A DNA stretch of 64,000 nt from Streptococcus suis (GTDB lineage: Bacteria; Bacillota; Bacilli; Lactobacillales; Streptococcaceae), in NCBI RefSeq assembly GCF_002960445.1, contig NZ_POJD01000066.1, forward strand, positions 1 through 64,000. The letters are read 5' to 3'. Below, in pieces: positions 7,981-17,365 of the stretch. Under the pieces are notes generated by a model. That model did not search any database, was not told the origin of the DNA, and was given only the letters and a program-made list of their open reading frames with translations. The translations under genes were made by a program, and so were the position numbers. Each line of letters starts with the position of its first letter. The stretch's first letter is position 1.

Positions 7981-8763
7981 ATGATAGAAATTTTCGATAC
8001 CCACACCCACCTCAATGTTGAGCAGTTTGACGGTCGGGTCCAAGAAGAACTAGATTTTGCCAAGGAAATGGGGGTTACCCTCCATAATGTGGTCGGTTTT
8101 GACCGAGCAACCATTGACAAGGCTATGGAGCTTGCTGATCAGCATCCTGAAATCTATCTGACATTGGGCTGGCATCCGACAGAGGCTGGCACTTATGATG
8201 AAGAAGTTGAACGTTATCTACTCAAGGCTCTTAAGCATCCCAAGGTCATTGCCCTGGGAGAGATTGGGCTGGACTACTACTGGATGACGGCAGATAAGGA
8301 AACCCAAGCCCGTGTCTTCAAGCGACAGATGGAGTTGGCCAAGCAGTTGGACTTACCCTTTGTGGTTCATACTCGAGATGCTTTGGAAGATACCTATCAG
8401 ATTATCAAGGAAGTCGGCGTCGGTCCGCGTGGAGGCATCATGCACTCCTTCTCTGGCACGCTGGAGGAGGCTCAGGCCTTCATGGACCTGGGCATGCACA
8501 TCTCCTTCTCGGGAGTGGTGACCTTCAAAAAAGCCGTCGAACTTCAGGAAGCGGCGCAAGCATTGCCCCTAGAAAAAATCCTGGTCGAAACGGACGCACC
8601 CTACCTGGCCCCAGTTCCCAAGCGGGGTCGGGAAAATCGCACCGGCTACACCAGATATGTGGTGGAAATGCTGGCCCAGCTTCGCAACCAGTCGGTCGAA
8701 GAAGTGGCGGCTGCGACCTACGAGAATGCAAGGAGTTTGTTCAGAATTGACTCAGAAAATTAA
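7981..8763 (+). CDS. tatD: TatD family metal-dependent DNase
   Basis: A 260-residue TIM-barrel hydrolase with the family metal-binding motifs: FDTHTHLN at the N-terminus, GWHPTEAG near 62, GEIGLDYYW near 95, VVHTRDA near 128, MHSFSG near 152 and ETDAPYLAP near 203. TatD proteins act as 3'-5' exonucleases or D-aminoacyl-tRNA-like hydrolases. It starts at 7981 after GAGAAGTAAG; a promoter-like TATAAT is at about 7953. It overlaps rnmV by 17 bp, the common tatD-rnmV pair. Confidence 0.93.
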   Translation: MIEIFDTHTHLNVEQFDGRVQEELDFAKEMGVTLHNVVGFDRATIDKAMELADQHPEIYLTLGWHPTEAGTYDEEVERYLLKALKHPKVIALGEIGLDYYWMTADKETQARVFKRQMELAKQLDLPFVVHTRDALEDTYQIIKEVGVGPRGGIMHSFSGTLEEAQAFMDLGMHISFSGVVTFKKAVELQEAAQALPLEKILVETDAPYLAPVPKRGRENRTGYTRYVVEMLAQLRNQSVEEVAAATYENARSLFRIDSEN

Positions 8764-9316
8764 GATTCAAGAAGTCCTGGTTGTCGAGGGCAAGGACGAT
8801 ACGGCAAACTTGAAGCGGTTTTACGAGGTGGATACCTACGAAACCAGAGGCTCTGCCATATCAGACGATGACTTGGAACGCATCGAGAAACTCCATAACC
8901 TGCGTGGCGTTATTGTCTTTACTGACCCAGACTACAATGGGGAGCGGATTCGGAAAATCATTATGCAGGCCATTCCCACGGTCAAACACGCCTTTTTACA
9001 GCGGGACGAGGCTCGGCCCCAATCCAAGACAAAAGGGCGGTCCTTGGGCATCGAGCACGCCAGCTTTGAAGACTTGGAAAAGGCCTTAGCAGGCCTGCGT
9101 GGCTACTATGATGATGAACATAACTTTGACATCAGCAAGTCAGATCTGATGCGCCTAGGGCTCCTTATGGGCGGCGACAGTCGTAAACGGAGAGAACATC
9201 TGGGAGAAAAGCTCCGCATCGGCTACTGCAACGGCAAGCAGCTCCTCAAACGATTGGAATTGTTTAGGATAAGTTTGGTGGAAGTTGAAGAGTGTATGGA
9301 GTGCTATCATGGATAG
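8747..9316 (+). CDS. rnmV: Ribonuclease M5
   Basis: A 189-residue nuclease that matures the 5S rRNA precursor in Firmicutes. The Toprim domain is at the N-terminus with EVLVVEGKDDTA (about residues 8-19) and FTDPDYNGERIR (about 59-70), the acidic catalytic residues. The start is TTG at 8747, 11 nt after AAGGAG at 8730-8735; the longer reading frame upstream lies inside tatD. It overlaps the end of tatD and the following small gene. In many Firmicutes rnmV directly precedes rsmA; here five kilobases' worth of extra genes separate them. Confidence 0.92.
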   Translation: MTQKIKIQEVLVVEGKDDTANLKRFYEVDTYETRGSAISDDDLERIEKLHNLRGVIVFTDPDYNGERIRKIIMQAIPTVKHAFLQRDEARPQSKTKGRSLGIEHASFEDLEKALAGLRGYYDDEHNFDISKSDLMRLGLLMGGDSRKRREHLGEKLRIGYCNGKQLLKRLELFRISLVEVEECMECYHG

Positions 9317-9677
9317 GGTCTACGCTGTTAAGTGCTTGGTAAAAAACGATTTTGAGCCTTCTTATGAAAATTACTCATCTTATGAAGAAGTGACCTACTT
9401 GCTACCGGCTAATGTCCTTGTTTGGGAGGATGAGCAGGTTAACACGGAAGCGCTACTTGACTATTTGCGTAATCTGGTCGAAGATGGCTATGTCAATGCG
9501 GATGGTATTTGGAAGCAGAGCCGTTTGTTTCATATTGCTGGTCTGCAAGAAATGGACGACAGGGTAGAGTTTGATGGACCGGCTGTAGAAGTTTATCGTT
9601 GGTTTTACACTTTTGAACGCTCCGTGGCAGAGGAAGAATTTTTGAATATCTATTACTTTGATGATCTGGGGAGATAG
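9309..9677 (+). CDS. Hypothetical protein
   Basis: A 122-residue acidic protein of unknown function (start MDRVYAVKCLVKNDF). No signal peptide or membrane segment. It has an aromatic-rich tail (YRWFYTFERSVAEEEFLNIY). The ATG at 9309 follows GGAG at 9299-9302; a longer start at 9285 is possible. It overlaps rnmV by 8 bp and is followed within 5 bp by the NUDIX gene, so it is in the operon. I do not recognise the family. Confidence 0.7.
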   Translation: MDRVYAVKCLVKNDFEPSYENYSSYEEVTYLLPANVLVWEDEQVNTEALLDYLRNLVEDGYVNADGIWKQSRLFHIAGLQEMDDRVEFDGPAVEVYRWFYTFERSVAEEEFLNIYYFDDLGR

Positions 9678-9681
9678 GGCA

Positions 9682-10083
9682 ATGTCTAGACGAGAGCAAG
9701 TCATCCTAACCAATATGTGTATGATTACAGACGGTCAGCAGGTATTGGTCCAGAATAGGAAGTCAGAGAAGTGGCCTGGGATTACATTTCCTGGTGGCCA
9801 TGTCGAACGTGGCGAGAGTATTATTTCCTCCGTCATTCGTGAGGTCAAAGAAGAAACGGGCTTGACTGTATTCAACCTCGAACTCTGTGGCATTCAAAAC
9901 TGGACGGACCCTACTGACGACTATCGTTATCTAGTATTTTGCTACAAAACCAGCCATTTTTCAGGAGTTCTCCAATCTTCAGATGAGGGCGAGGTCTTCT
10001 GGCTGGATTGTGCAGACCTGAAGAACGTTCAGCTGGCAGACGGTTTTGAAACTTGTTGGAAATCTTTGAACAGCCACAACTGA
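9682..10083 (+). CDS. NUDIX hydrolase (8-oxo-dGTP diphosphatase-like), frameshifted C-terminus
   Basis: A MutT-type protein with Nudix box GGHVERGESI...REVKEETGL (about residues 34-58) and a plausible ribosome site GGGGAG before the ATG at 9682. The frame ends after 133 residues, about 20-30 short of the usual 155-160. After a missing base near 10051-10053 the other frame continues with EIFEQPQLTENFFWFEEGEW and ends at a stop at 10134-10136, which is the expected C-terminal helix and strand of this family. The last ~28 residues are therefore lost to a 1-nt deletion. The Nudix core is intact, so activity may remain. Confidence 0.8.
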   Translation: MSRREQVILTNMCMITDGQQVLVQNRKSEKWPGITFPGGHVERGESIISSVIREVKEETGLTVFNLELCGIQNWTDPTDDYRYLVFCYKTSHFSGVLQSSDEGEVFWLDCADLKNVQLADGFETCWKSLNSHN

Positions 10084-10223
10084 CGGAGAATTTTTTCTGG
10101 TTTGAAGAAGGTGAGTGGAAGGTGGAGAATCGCTAATGAAAAATAGCTGGAAATGGCAGTTGCTGTGAGGGAGTTGAGTCTTATTTCAGAATTGAGTGAG
10201 ATGTTAAATCTGGAGGATGGAAG

Positions 10224-11627
10224 ATGGGATTATTTGATTTTTGGAAAAAGAATAAAGATGAGATGACAGAAGTGACAACAGCTACCCAGCAGCCAGTTGC
10301 TTTTGGTGTAGAAGCGGTCTTTAACTCGCAAGATTCTGGGGAAGTCATTTTATCTGGTCAGGCTTATGGTACAATAAAGGTGGGTGATAGGCTTACTTTT
10401 GTTAAGGGAGGTAGGGATTATGTTGCAACGGTTAAGGAAATTGAGCAATCTCAAACTGCAATGCAAGTCTTGACCAATCAAAAAGGTAGTCTGAGAGTAA
10501 TTCTGACTGATAACGAACTTGCAAAAGTAGGACTAGTCCTATATAATTCTGCTGCTAGCTCTGATTTTAAAGAAGAAGCTTATCTTAGAGCGTTAGCAGA
10601 TGGTTTTATTGGCTTTCAAAATGTAATTTTAAAAACCGAAGATATTCAGAAAGCTAGCTTAGCTGATGTTGCTGAGTTAGTGGGGCTGTTTATTAATTAT
10701 TGTAGGAAAAATGACAAAGTCTTTTCTACAGAGGAAACTGAGGAAAATCAGCAAAAAATTCAGGTGCTAAGAGGTATCGTCAAGGATAAACTTTTAGCAG
10801 CTGACAGGATTTATATTCTCCAATCGACTAGGACTGGAGAAGCCCAACTCTACTCTGAAACCTTCCGAAGAGCAGATGGTTCATTCCTTTGTACGGATCC
10901 GTTGATACAGATTGTAGATGAGGAACGCTATAACTATGTAATGGAGAAATTAACAGAAGCTAAGCGGACTGATGTGACTTTGCGAAAGGTCGAAAAAGGG
11001 GAAGATGGTGAAGGAATTACTAACGCTTTAGGAACTGAATTTTACCTAAATGGAGCACTTGGAGTTTTTATTGAGTCCAAAGATACAGTAGTCTGGGCGA
11101 AAGAGTTGGTTCCAAAACCCGATTTTAGTGGAATTCCAGAAATTCAAGTACCAGTAACCAATCCCAATATAGTCCGTTGGTTACTCCTGATGGGGCAAAT
11201 GGGGAAACCTGAGACGAAAGATGAAGAATTGGTTTACGGGCTTTATTATGGATTTTTGTCTAGAGAGATACCAAAAGCAACTTTTATTGTTCCAATGCAG
11301 TCTGATAAACATTTTTTAGAGAGATTAAATGGGAAAGAGGAGTCTACCTTTAAACAAGGGTCGAAATTTAATCTTCCAACTAGAAAAGGGAAAGAGGATC
11401 GGGAGGCTATCTCAATCTTTACAGATTGGAAACGTCTGAGGATGGTCTTTGATGAAAAGTGGAGTGGTATGATTGAACCTGCTGGAAATATGATTTCAAT
11501 CTTTGACTACATTATCAATGGAACTCAGTATCATGAAGCTGGTTGTTATGTTAGTCAAGAATCTTTCGAGACCATGAAAAAAGTGAGTGAAAAGTTTGAT
11601 GATTACCACGTAGAAGATGGAGAATGA
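10224..11627 (+). CDS. SseB-like family protein
   Basis: A 467-residue cytoplasmic protein. The N-terminal part (about 20-90) is EF-Tu-domain-2-like (a V-F-x-x-x-x-x-G-x-V-x-x-G-x-x-x-x-G-x-I-x-V-G-D pattern), the middle is unrecognised, and the C-terminal part (about 330-460) resembles SseB-type domains, including SIFTDWKRLRMVF. SseB domains occur in enhanced-serine-sensitivity proteins and have no settled function. The start at 10224 follows CTGGAGGATGGAAG. Downstream gene starts 2 bp after its stop (overlap with its ribosome site), so they are probably co-expressed. Confidence 0.6.
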   Translation: MGLFDFWKKNKDEMTEVTTATQQPVAFGVEAVFNSQDSGEVILSGQAYGTIKVGDRLTFVKGGRDYVATVKEIEQSQTAMQVLTNQKGSLRVILTDNELAKVGLVLYNSAASSDFKEEAYLRALADGFIGFQNVILKTEDIQKASLADVAELVGLFINYCRKNDKVFSTEETEENQQKIQVLRGIVKDKLLAADRIYILQSTRTGEAQLYSETFRRADGSFLCTDPLIQIVDEERYNYVMEKLTEAKRTDVTLRKVEKGEDGEGITNALGTEFYLNGALGVFIESKDTVVWAKELVPKPDFSGIPEIQVPVTNPNIVRWLLLMGQMGKPETKDEELVYGLYYGFLSREIPKATFIVPMQSDKHFLERLNGKEESTFKQGSKFNLPTRKGKEDREAISIFTDWKRLRMVFDEKWSGMIEPAGNMISIFDYIINGTQYHEAGCYVSQESFETMKKVSEKFDDYHVEDGE

Positions 11628-11628
11628 A

Positions 11629-11964
11629 ATGAAAATACAAGTAGATAGGACTTCCGTCTGTATGGGTGACGATGTTTTGACACATTCTGGCGAAATTGAC
11701 ATCCCTAGTGACATTACTGTAACTGGTTTAATCAAATTTTTAGAAGCTAAGACCTATTTACCGAGTATCAGAGGAAATAATGTTGTCTGGCAAATTCTAA
11801 ATAATGGTAGCGAAGTAGCTGCTTACTTTACAAAAAATCACCTGATTACAAATGCTAACCTTTCTTTGAAAAGTATAATTGATAAATCCGGCAATAATTT
11901 TTTATTTTTTAAATACTATACAAGTCCAGAGAGTTATCGGGCAAGAAAAGAGAAACACACATGA
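11629..11964 (+). CDS. Hypothetical protein
   Basis: A 111-residue soluble protein, start [15 protein letters not shown]. It has no recognisable motif, signal peptide or membrane segment. ATG at 11629 is preferred over 11617 because GGAG precedes it. It overlaps rsmA by 4 bp (ATGA). It and the SseB-like gene look like a cotranscribed pair inserted between the NUDIX gene and rsmA. Confidence 0.65.
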   Translation: MKIQVDRTSVCMGDDVLTHSGEIDIPSDITVTGLIKFLEAKTYLPSIRGNNVVWQILNNGSEVAAYFTKNHLITNANLSLKSIIDKSGNNFLFFKYYTSPESYRARKEKHT

Positions 11965-12833
11965 GAATCGCAGACAAAAATGTTACCCGCACCGTCCTTG
12001 AACGCCACGGGTTTACCTTTAAGAAATCCTTCGGTCAGAACTTTTTGACTGATACCAATATTTTACAGAAAATTGTGGACACGGCTGAGATTGATCAGAA
12101 TGTCAATGTCATCGAAATCGGTCCTGGAATCGGAGCTTTGACAGAATTTTTGGCGGAGAGTGCTGCTGAGGTCATGGCCTTTGAGATTGATGACCGCCTG
12201 ATTCCGATTTTGGCGGACACCTTGGGTCGCTTTGACAATGTGACCGTGGTCAACCAAGACATCCTGAAGACCGACCTGCAGACCCAGATTCAGAACTTCA
12301 AGAACCCTGACCTGCCGATTAAGGTCGTGGCCAATCTGCCCTACTACATTACCACCCCTATCCTCATGCACCTGATTGAGAGCAAAATTCCCTTCAGCGA
12401 GTTTGTGGTCATGATGCAGCGGGAGGTGGCCGACCGCATTTCTGCCGAGCCAAATACCAAGGCCTACGGTAGCCTGTCCATTGCGGTCCAGTACTACATG
12501 ACTGCCAAGGTGGCTTTCATCGTGCCTCGCACCGTCTTTGTGCCCGCACCGAACGTGGACTCCGCCATTCTCAAAATGGTCCGCCGCGAGCAACCCCTGG
12601 TGAACGTCAAGGACGAAGATTTCTTCTTCCGAGTGTCCAAGGCCAGCTTTGTGCACCGCCGCAAGACCCTGTGGAACAACCTGACCAACCATTTCGGCAA
12701 GTCCGAAGAAGTCAAGGACAAGCTGACGCGGGCGCTTGGCATGGCAGAGCTGGAAGCCAGTGTCCGTGGAGAAGCACTTTCCATGGCTGACTTCGCGCGT
12801 CTGTCTGATAGCCTCCAAGAAGTTGGTTTATAA
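11961..12833 (+). CDS. rsmA: 16S rRNA (adenine1518-N6/adenine1519-N6)-dimethyltransferase RsmA
   Basis: A 290-residue AdoMet-dependent methyltransferase that dimethylates two adjacent adenines near the 3' end of 16S rRNA. It has the AdoMet motif [12 protein letters not shown] (about residues 51-62) and the target-adenine motif [10 protein letters not shown] (about 120-129), plus the substrate-binding FGQNFLTD at the N-terminus. Codon use here is more GC-rich at third positions than its neighbours (for example a 251-codon antisense reading frame exists as a result). Overlaps the preceding small gene by 4 bp. Confidence 0.96.
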   Translation: MRIADKNVTRTVLERHGFTFKKSFGQNFLTDTNILQKIVDTAEIDQNVNVIEIGPGIGALTEFLAESAAEVMAFEIDDRLIPILADTLGRFDNVTVVNQDILKTDLQTQIQNFKNPDLPIKVVANLPYYITTPILMHLIESKIPFSEFVVMMQREVADRISAEPNTKAYGSLSIAVQYYMTAKVAFIVPRTVFVPAPNVDSAILKMVRREQPLVNVKDEDFFFRVSKASFVHRRKTLWNNLTNHFGKSEEVKDKLTRALGMAELEASVRGEALSMADFARLSDSLQEVGL

Positions 12834-12909
12834 GTAGGTATTGATTGTGGTGAAATCTGCAATCAATATTTATTTTAATGGAAAATTGTTTTCCTATTTG
12901 CCTTGTTCG

Positions 12910-13021
12910 TTGACAGTGGGGAGAAAGCTTGCTATACTGAAATGTGACTAACTTTTGAAAAATATTGTCTGCAAATTGGCAGAATATTTACAAAAACAAG
13001 AGAGGGTTTCCCTCTTTTTTT
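12910..13021 (+). promoter_or_regulatory. Strong promoter followed by a terminator-like hairpin (leader or sRNA)
   Basis: Consensus TTGACA at 12910-12915 and TATACT at 12933-12938, 17-bp spacer. Transcription would begin near 12945. About 55 nt later AGAGGG-TTT-CCCTCT at 13001-13015 is followed by seven Ts, an intrinsic-terminator shape. The next gene starts at 13036. The layout can make a ~75-nt small RNA and/or attenuate the downstream gene. A second hairpin, CTGC-AAATTG-GCAG, is at 12970-12983. Confidence 0.6.
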
Positions 13022-13035
13022 ATGAAGGTATCGAT

Positions 13036-14766
13036 ATGTTAAAAACTATGCTGAAAAAGCATCCCCATTTGGTAGCCCTGGGCCTATTTGTGGGATTTTC
13101 TTTATTATTGTTAGTTCCTCACTTGCTAACTAAGGGCATGGTGACAGGTGCGGACTTGATTTTCCACTACAACCGTTTCTATGATGCGGCTATGCAGATG
13201 AAGGAGGGCAATTTCTCCTATATCATCAGTTTGTATGGCTATCAGCAGTCAGGGCGGATTGTCAATGCTCTCTATGGTCCTTATTTTGCCTATCTACAGG
13301 GAGCCTTGGTACTCTTAAGTGGGACCTGGTTTCGTTATCAAATTTTGTCCAATCTTCTCTTGGGAACTCTGAGTGCCACCTCTCTCTATTTCCTCATGCG
13401 TGAGGTCAAGGTCAAGTATGCTCACTCCATTCTCTTGTCTATGTTCTTTGTGACCACCTATTCCATTCAGTATTGGTGGGCAACCCAAGGATTTACCAGC
13501 TGGGGAGTGGCTCTTTTTCCGCTTTGTTTAATCCCTGCAGTCCGTTTTTTGCAGACGAAAAAAGTACCTATTTTCCTTATGGCAGGTGCTGTGGGGCTTA
13601 TGTTACAGGTCCATATGCTATCGACCTTGTTCTTGGTCATTGCCTATGGCATTCTCTTTTTCATTGGTTGGTGGAAATCAGACCAAAAAATGAAGATTAT
13701 TGGACAAGTAGCTCTGTCGGTAGGGATTTTCCTGCTCCTGACCATCAATATCTGGTTGCCACTGGTTTATATCAACGCGACCAACAGTTTGGTTCCTCCA
13801 TTTGTAAATAAGAAATTCGTTCAAAATACTGTCACATGGCTGAAAACAGCCTTTCTCTACTATCCATATCCACTGCCAATTTTCTTTGGGACCTATCTCT
13901 ATTTTGTAGTGAAAAATTGGAAGAAACAATCGCTGGTTCTAGGTGGCCTTGCTCTGACCTATGCAGTATTTTTGGTCTTGTCAACCAACCTCTTCCCTTG
14001 GCAATTAGTAGCTGGCAAGGGGATTGACTTAGTTGAGTTGATCCAATTTCCTTTCCGTTTCTTCCTCTATGCCAACGCCTTGTTATTAGGAGTGGTAGGG
14101 CTACAAGTATCTGGCTTGTCAGAAAAAATGCAGAAAATCTTTTCTGGTTTGACTGTTATTTCTTTGCTTGTTTCGGTTGGTTTCCTCTGGAATGAAAGTT
14201 ATAAGGAAATCAATGGGCATTATTACAGTGATACTTTCCTGCAAAAACGAATTCATACGACCTTGTACGGGACGACGGAAGAGTTACGGGCTTCTTTCCA
14301 TTCCAAAGACTTGGGTGAATTTATCCACATTGCTCAGAAATCCACGCCTGACTATGTGCCAGATTTATCAGAAAAGACTGGACATCTGACCAATGAGGAG
14401 TCGGATAATACCTATTTTACCTATCGTGACCAAGTGATTTTACCAAATCAAGATTTTGCCAAAGAAGTTGATGGAGATCAGCTGGTGGTGACTTGGACGG
14501 CGTCAGAAGCAGAAGAAACTGCGGTACCAGTTATTGTTTACCAAGACAGTCAGCTTGTTTTGAATGATACCGTTTTAGATAGGGAAGATATGATGCTTTC
14601 CGATATCGGTGTGCCAACAGTCACCAGCCAACCGGGGCAAAATACCCTTGTCCTATCCTACAAGCAACAATGGTGGTTACTGCCTGTTATCGCGGTTAGC
14701 TTGACTGGATGGCTAGTCTGGTCGATGTACTACATCTTTATTTACCGAAAATCAAGCCTTTCCTAA
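13036..14766 (+). CDS. Large polytopic membrane protein (YfhO/PTPS-related type)
   Basis: A 576-residue protein with about 10-12 hydrophobic segments in the first 440 residues and a soluble C-terminal region (about 440-555) before a final membrane segment near 560. The organisation resembles the bacterial membrane proteins grouped with YfhO or PTPS-related families, which include glycosyltransferase-C-type enzymes. It follows an attenuator-like leader and is followed 12 bp downstream by a lipoteichoic-acid-synthase-like gene, suggesting a role in cell-envelope glycopolymer assembly. Start: ATG 13036 after GAAGG; an upstream in-frame start at 12955 would place the terminator inside the coding region and is rejected. 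Confidence 0.6.
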   Translation: MLKTMLKKHPHLVALGLFVGFSLLLLVPHLLTKGMVTGADLIFHYNRFYDAAMQMKEGNFSYIISLYGYQQSGRIVNALYGPYFAYLQGALVLLSGTWFRYQILSNLLLGTLSATSLYFLMREVKVKYAHSILLSMFFVTTYSIQYWWATQGFTSWGVALFPLCLIPAVRFLQTKKVPIFLMAGAVGLMLQVHMLSTLFLVIAYGILFFIGWWKSDQKMKIIGQVALSVGIFLLLTINIWLPLVYINATNSLVPPFVNKKFVQNTVTWLKTAFLYYPYPLPIFFGTYLYFVVKNWKKQSLVLGGLALTYAVFLVLSTNLFPWQLVAGKGIDLVELIQFPFRFFLYANALLLGVVGLQVSGLSEKMQKIFSGLTVISLLVSVGFLWNESYKEINGHYYSDTFLQKRIHTTLYGTTEELRASFHSKDLGEFIHIAQKSTPDYVPDLSEKTGHLTNEESDNTYFTYRDQVILPNQDFAKEVDGDQLVVTWTASEAEETAVPVIVYQDSQLVLNDTVLDREDMMLSDIGVPTVTSQPGQNTLVLSYKQQWWLLPVIAVSLTGWLVWSMYYIFIYRKSSLS

Positions 14767-14778
14767 GAGAGAAATGTT

Positions 14779-17223
14779 ATGAAACAAATCAATCCAAAGG
14801 CAAGTAAGCAATTTATTCTGGTTATGATTATGACCGTTTTGCTGGCGATGGGTCGGGCTCTATTGCTAAGTGGAGTATCTTTCCCGCTCTGGTTTATCCC
14901 CCTGCCCTTGCTTGCCTATTCTATTTTTACTTTTTATATCTTGGTCCTGCTGGATAAGTACGAACAGTTTATCAAGACCAAGAGCTTTGCCAAGTATGTC
15001 GGCTATTTTCTAGGCTTTCTATATCTTGTCAATCTAGTCTATCGGCTCAATGCCAAGAAATATCAAGCCTGGAATATTTTCCGTAATAATCTCTTTCAAT
15101 TTGAGCTTCTATTGATGTTGGCTCTTCCCGTATTGTTGGCATTTTTATGGCGGAAGAAGACGGGAATTCGAGAAAAATTAAGCCAGTGGTCAGCCAATCA
15201 CTTGGTACCAGATGGCTATTTGCTCTTGACCAGTTTGCTTTCTCTTAGCCCTTTAGCTATCTCTTATTGGAAAGATAGCCATTATGAGAATTTGGTTGAG
15301 AAAGGTTCTTACATAGAGTTTTTCAGCCAGACACCGCTGTTTGCCCCTATTCATTTTATAGGGACCTACCTATTTCTCCGCTATCTTCATAAGGCATTTG
15401 TAGAGTTTAAGGCCAATCGGACCAATGTCCACAGTATGCTCTTTATCAGCCTGGCTCTGGCTATGTTGTCGCATATCGGTTATCAGGCTTCAATGGCTGG
15501 AGCGACTGGTTCTTATTTCACACGTCACCTCTTTCCTGGAGCCATTGTCTTTCAGATTGCCTGCCTCTTTTTCCTAAACATTATCATTAGCTTGGTCATC
15601 AACCGTCAAATCTTGTCGGTTGCTGTCATTGCTGGTTTAAATGTGACCTTGATAGCGGCTAATTTCCTAAAATTCCGCTACCGTTCGGAACCATTGACTC
15701 CCAATGATTTCAAGTGGGTCGGGAACTTGGGAATGATTCTCAGCTTTATCAGCCTGCGTGTCGTGATTGTATCACTGATCTTCTTGGTAATCCTTGCCTT
15801 TGTTTATCGGAAAATTTACAAGAAATACTTCCAAGGACAGATTGTTGCTTCCATCTGGAAACGGTTGGCAGGAATTTCAGTCATCATATCCTTGATTTTA
15901 GGAATGGGTTGGGCTATTCGTAATGAAAAAGACCACAAGATTGCTGGCTGGATTCCTATTCTTTCGCAGGTCAATAACTGGCGGAACGTAGACTGGAAGG
16001 GCTACGCCTTTGTGGCTCGTTATCGCACTCTTTCATTCCTCTGGTTGCAGCAGCTCAGTAAGACCAGTATGGAAATGCCTGAGAATTACTCTGAGAAGAC
16101 CATGAAGGCCATTGTGAAGAAATACACTGCCTTGGCTGAGGAAATCAATGCAGAGCGGACAGGTCAATTGACTGACCAGACGGTTATCTACATTCTTAGT
16201 GAGAGTTTGGCTGACCCTCGTCGGATTCCCGGTGTGACTCTTAGTCAAAATGTCCTACCAAATATTGAGTACATCATGAGTCAGACTACCAGTGGTTTGA
16301 TGAAGAGCGACCACTATGGTGGTGGGACGGCTAATATCGAGTTTCAGGTTTATAGTGGTTTACCACTTTACAATTATAATTCTTCTATTTCATCTGTCTA
16401 TCTGGATGTGGCACCGAATATGAAGAAGTTGCCAAGTATCAGCGACCTCTATCCAGCAGATAGCCGTGTGGCTATTCATCCCTACTTCGATACTAGTTAC
16501 AATCGTAATTCTATCTATAAACAGTTGGGGATTGAGCAGTTCTATACGCTCAATAGTGCCAACTATCCACTTGCAGTGACGGCTGAAGATTATCAGGGGA
16601 ATTTTGTCAGTGACAAGAAGACCTATGACTTGATTTTGGAGCAGGTACGTTCTGCCGCTATCAGCTTTGTGTCGGCTATTACCATGCAAAACCATGTGCA
16701 GTGGAACTCTGCTGAGCCTGCAAGTATTACAGCTTCGGGAGAGGGCTTCACGGCTGAGGAAAATGCCAACCTCAATAGCTATGCTCGTCTTCTGTCCTTT
16801 ACGGATCAGGCAACAAGGGATTTTCTAGACCAGCTCAAGACCTTGGATAAGAAAGTGACCGTTGTTTTTTATGGTGACCACCTACCAGGTTTGTATCCAG
16901 AGTCTGCTTTCGTGACGGACCCAAGTGCGCAGTACAAGACGGATTATTTCGTGTGGAGCAATTTTGATACAGCGAAATACAATTATGAGCTAGTTAACTC
17001 TAGCGACATGAATGCTCTCATGTTGGAAACGACCAATAACAAGGTCAGTCCTTACTATGCCCTCTTGACGGAAGTGCTTCATAAGGATCGTGTAGGTCAG
17101 GCAGAGCGTGATGCGAAAGTTGCAGAAGAACTCAAACTGGTCCAATACGACCTCTCCACAGGCAAAGGTTATCTTTTGAAATACAAGGACTTTTTCAAGG
17201 TGGCGACTGAAACGACAGAATAA
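14779..17223 (+). CDS. LTA synthase family (sulfatase-fold) membrane protein
   Basis: An 814-residue protein: about 10 membrane segments in residues 1-370, then an extracellular sulfatase-fold domain (about 450-740). Visible sulfatase-type sites: VIYILSESLADPR (first metal ligand region), HYGGGTANIEFQVYSG (putative nucleophilic Thr) and VVFYGDHLPG (metal ligands). Such enzymes transfer glycerophosphate to membrane or wall polymers. It is longer than the usual LtaS (~650). It lies 12 bp after the polytopic protein gene. The precise polymer is unknown. Confidence 0.8.
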   Translation: MKQINPKASKQFILVMIMTVLLAMGRALLLSGVSFPLWFIPLPLLAYSIFTFYILVLLDKYEQFIKTKSFAKYVGYFLGFLYLVNLVYRLNAKKYQAWNIFRNNLFQFELLLMLALPVLLAFLWRKKTGIREKLSQWSANHLVPDGYLLLTSLLSLSPLAISYWKDSHYENLVEKGSYIEFFSQTPLFAPIHFIGTYLFLRYLHKAFVEFKANRTNVHSMLFISLALAMLSHIGYQASMAGATGSYFTRHLFPGAIVFQIACLFFLNIIISLVINRQILSVAVIAGLNVTLIAANFLKFRYRSEPLTPNDFKWVGNLGMILSFISLRVVIVSLIFLVILAFVYRKIYKKYFQGQIVASIWKRLAGISVIISLILGMGWAIRNEKDHKIAGWIPILSQVNNWRNVDWKGYAFVARYRTLSFLWLQQLSKTSMEMPENYSEKTMKAIVKKYTALAEEINAERTGQLTDQTVIYILSESLADPRRIPGVTLSQNVLPNIEYIMSQTTSGLMKSDHYGGGTANIEFQVYSGLPLYNYNSSISSVYLDVAPNMKKLPSISDLYPADSRVAIHPYFDTSYNRNSIYKQLGIEQFYTLNSANYPLAVTAEDYQGNFVSDKKTYDLILEQVRSAAISFVSAITMQNHVQWNSAEPASITASGEGFTAEENANLNSYARLLSFTDQATRDFLDQLKTLDKKVTVVFYGDHLPGLYPESAFVTDPSAQYKTDYFVWSNFDTAKYNYELVNSSDMNALMLETTNNKVSPYYALLTEVLHKDRVGQAERDAKVAEELKLVQYDLSTGKGYLLKYKDFFKVATETTE

Positions 17224-17228
17224 AAATA

Positions 17229-17260
17229 GACCAAGTCAGAATGCTGGCTTGGTTTCTTCT
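17229..17260 (+). terminator. Terminator after the LTA-synthase-like gene
   Basis: GACCAAG-t-CAG ... CTG-g-CTTGGT hairpin followed by a T-rich stretch (TTTCTTCTTT). Confidence 0.75.
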
Positions 17261-17296
17261 TTATGTGAAAAAGCACACAAACATGGAAAGTTGTGG

Positions 17297-17302
17297 TATA
17301 AT
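17297..17302 (+). promoter_or_regulatory. -10 box of the ABC exporter operon
   Basis: TATAAT preceded by a TGG extension, 64 bp before the start at 17366. No clear -35. Confidence 0.5.
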
Positions 17303-17365
17303 AACGGTGTTTAATACAGATTTTTTATTGTTTTACTTAGAAATCTATAAAATGGTGGAGAAGAA

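Noticed and set aside
12063..12818. A 251-codon open frame on the minus strand opposite rsmA.
   Set aside because: It lies entirely inside rsmA, has His-rich low-complexity composition, no ribosome site and no family match; it is a by-product of the rsmA codon bias.
12955..13035. An N-terminal extension of the membrane protein at 13036.
   Set aside because: It would translate through the intrinsic terminator at 12999-13021 and has no ribosome site; the ATG at 13036 does.
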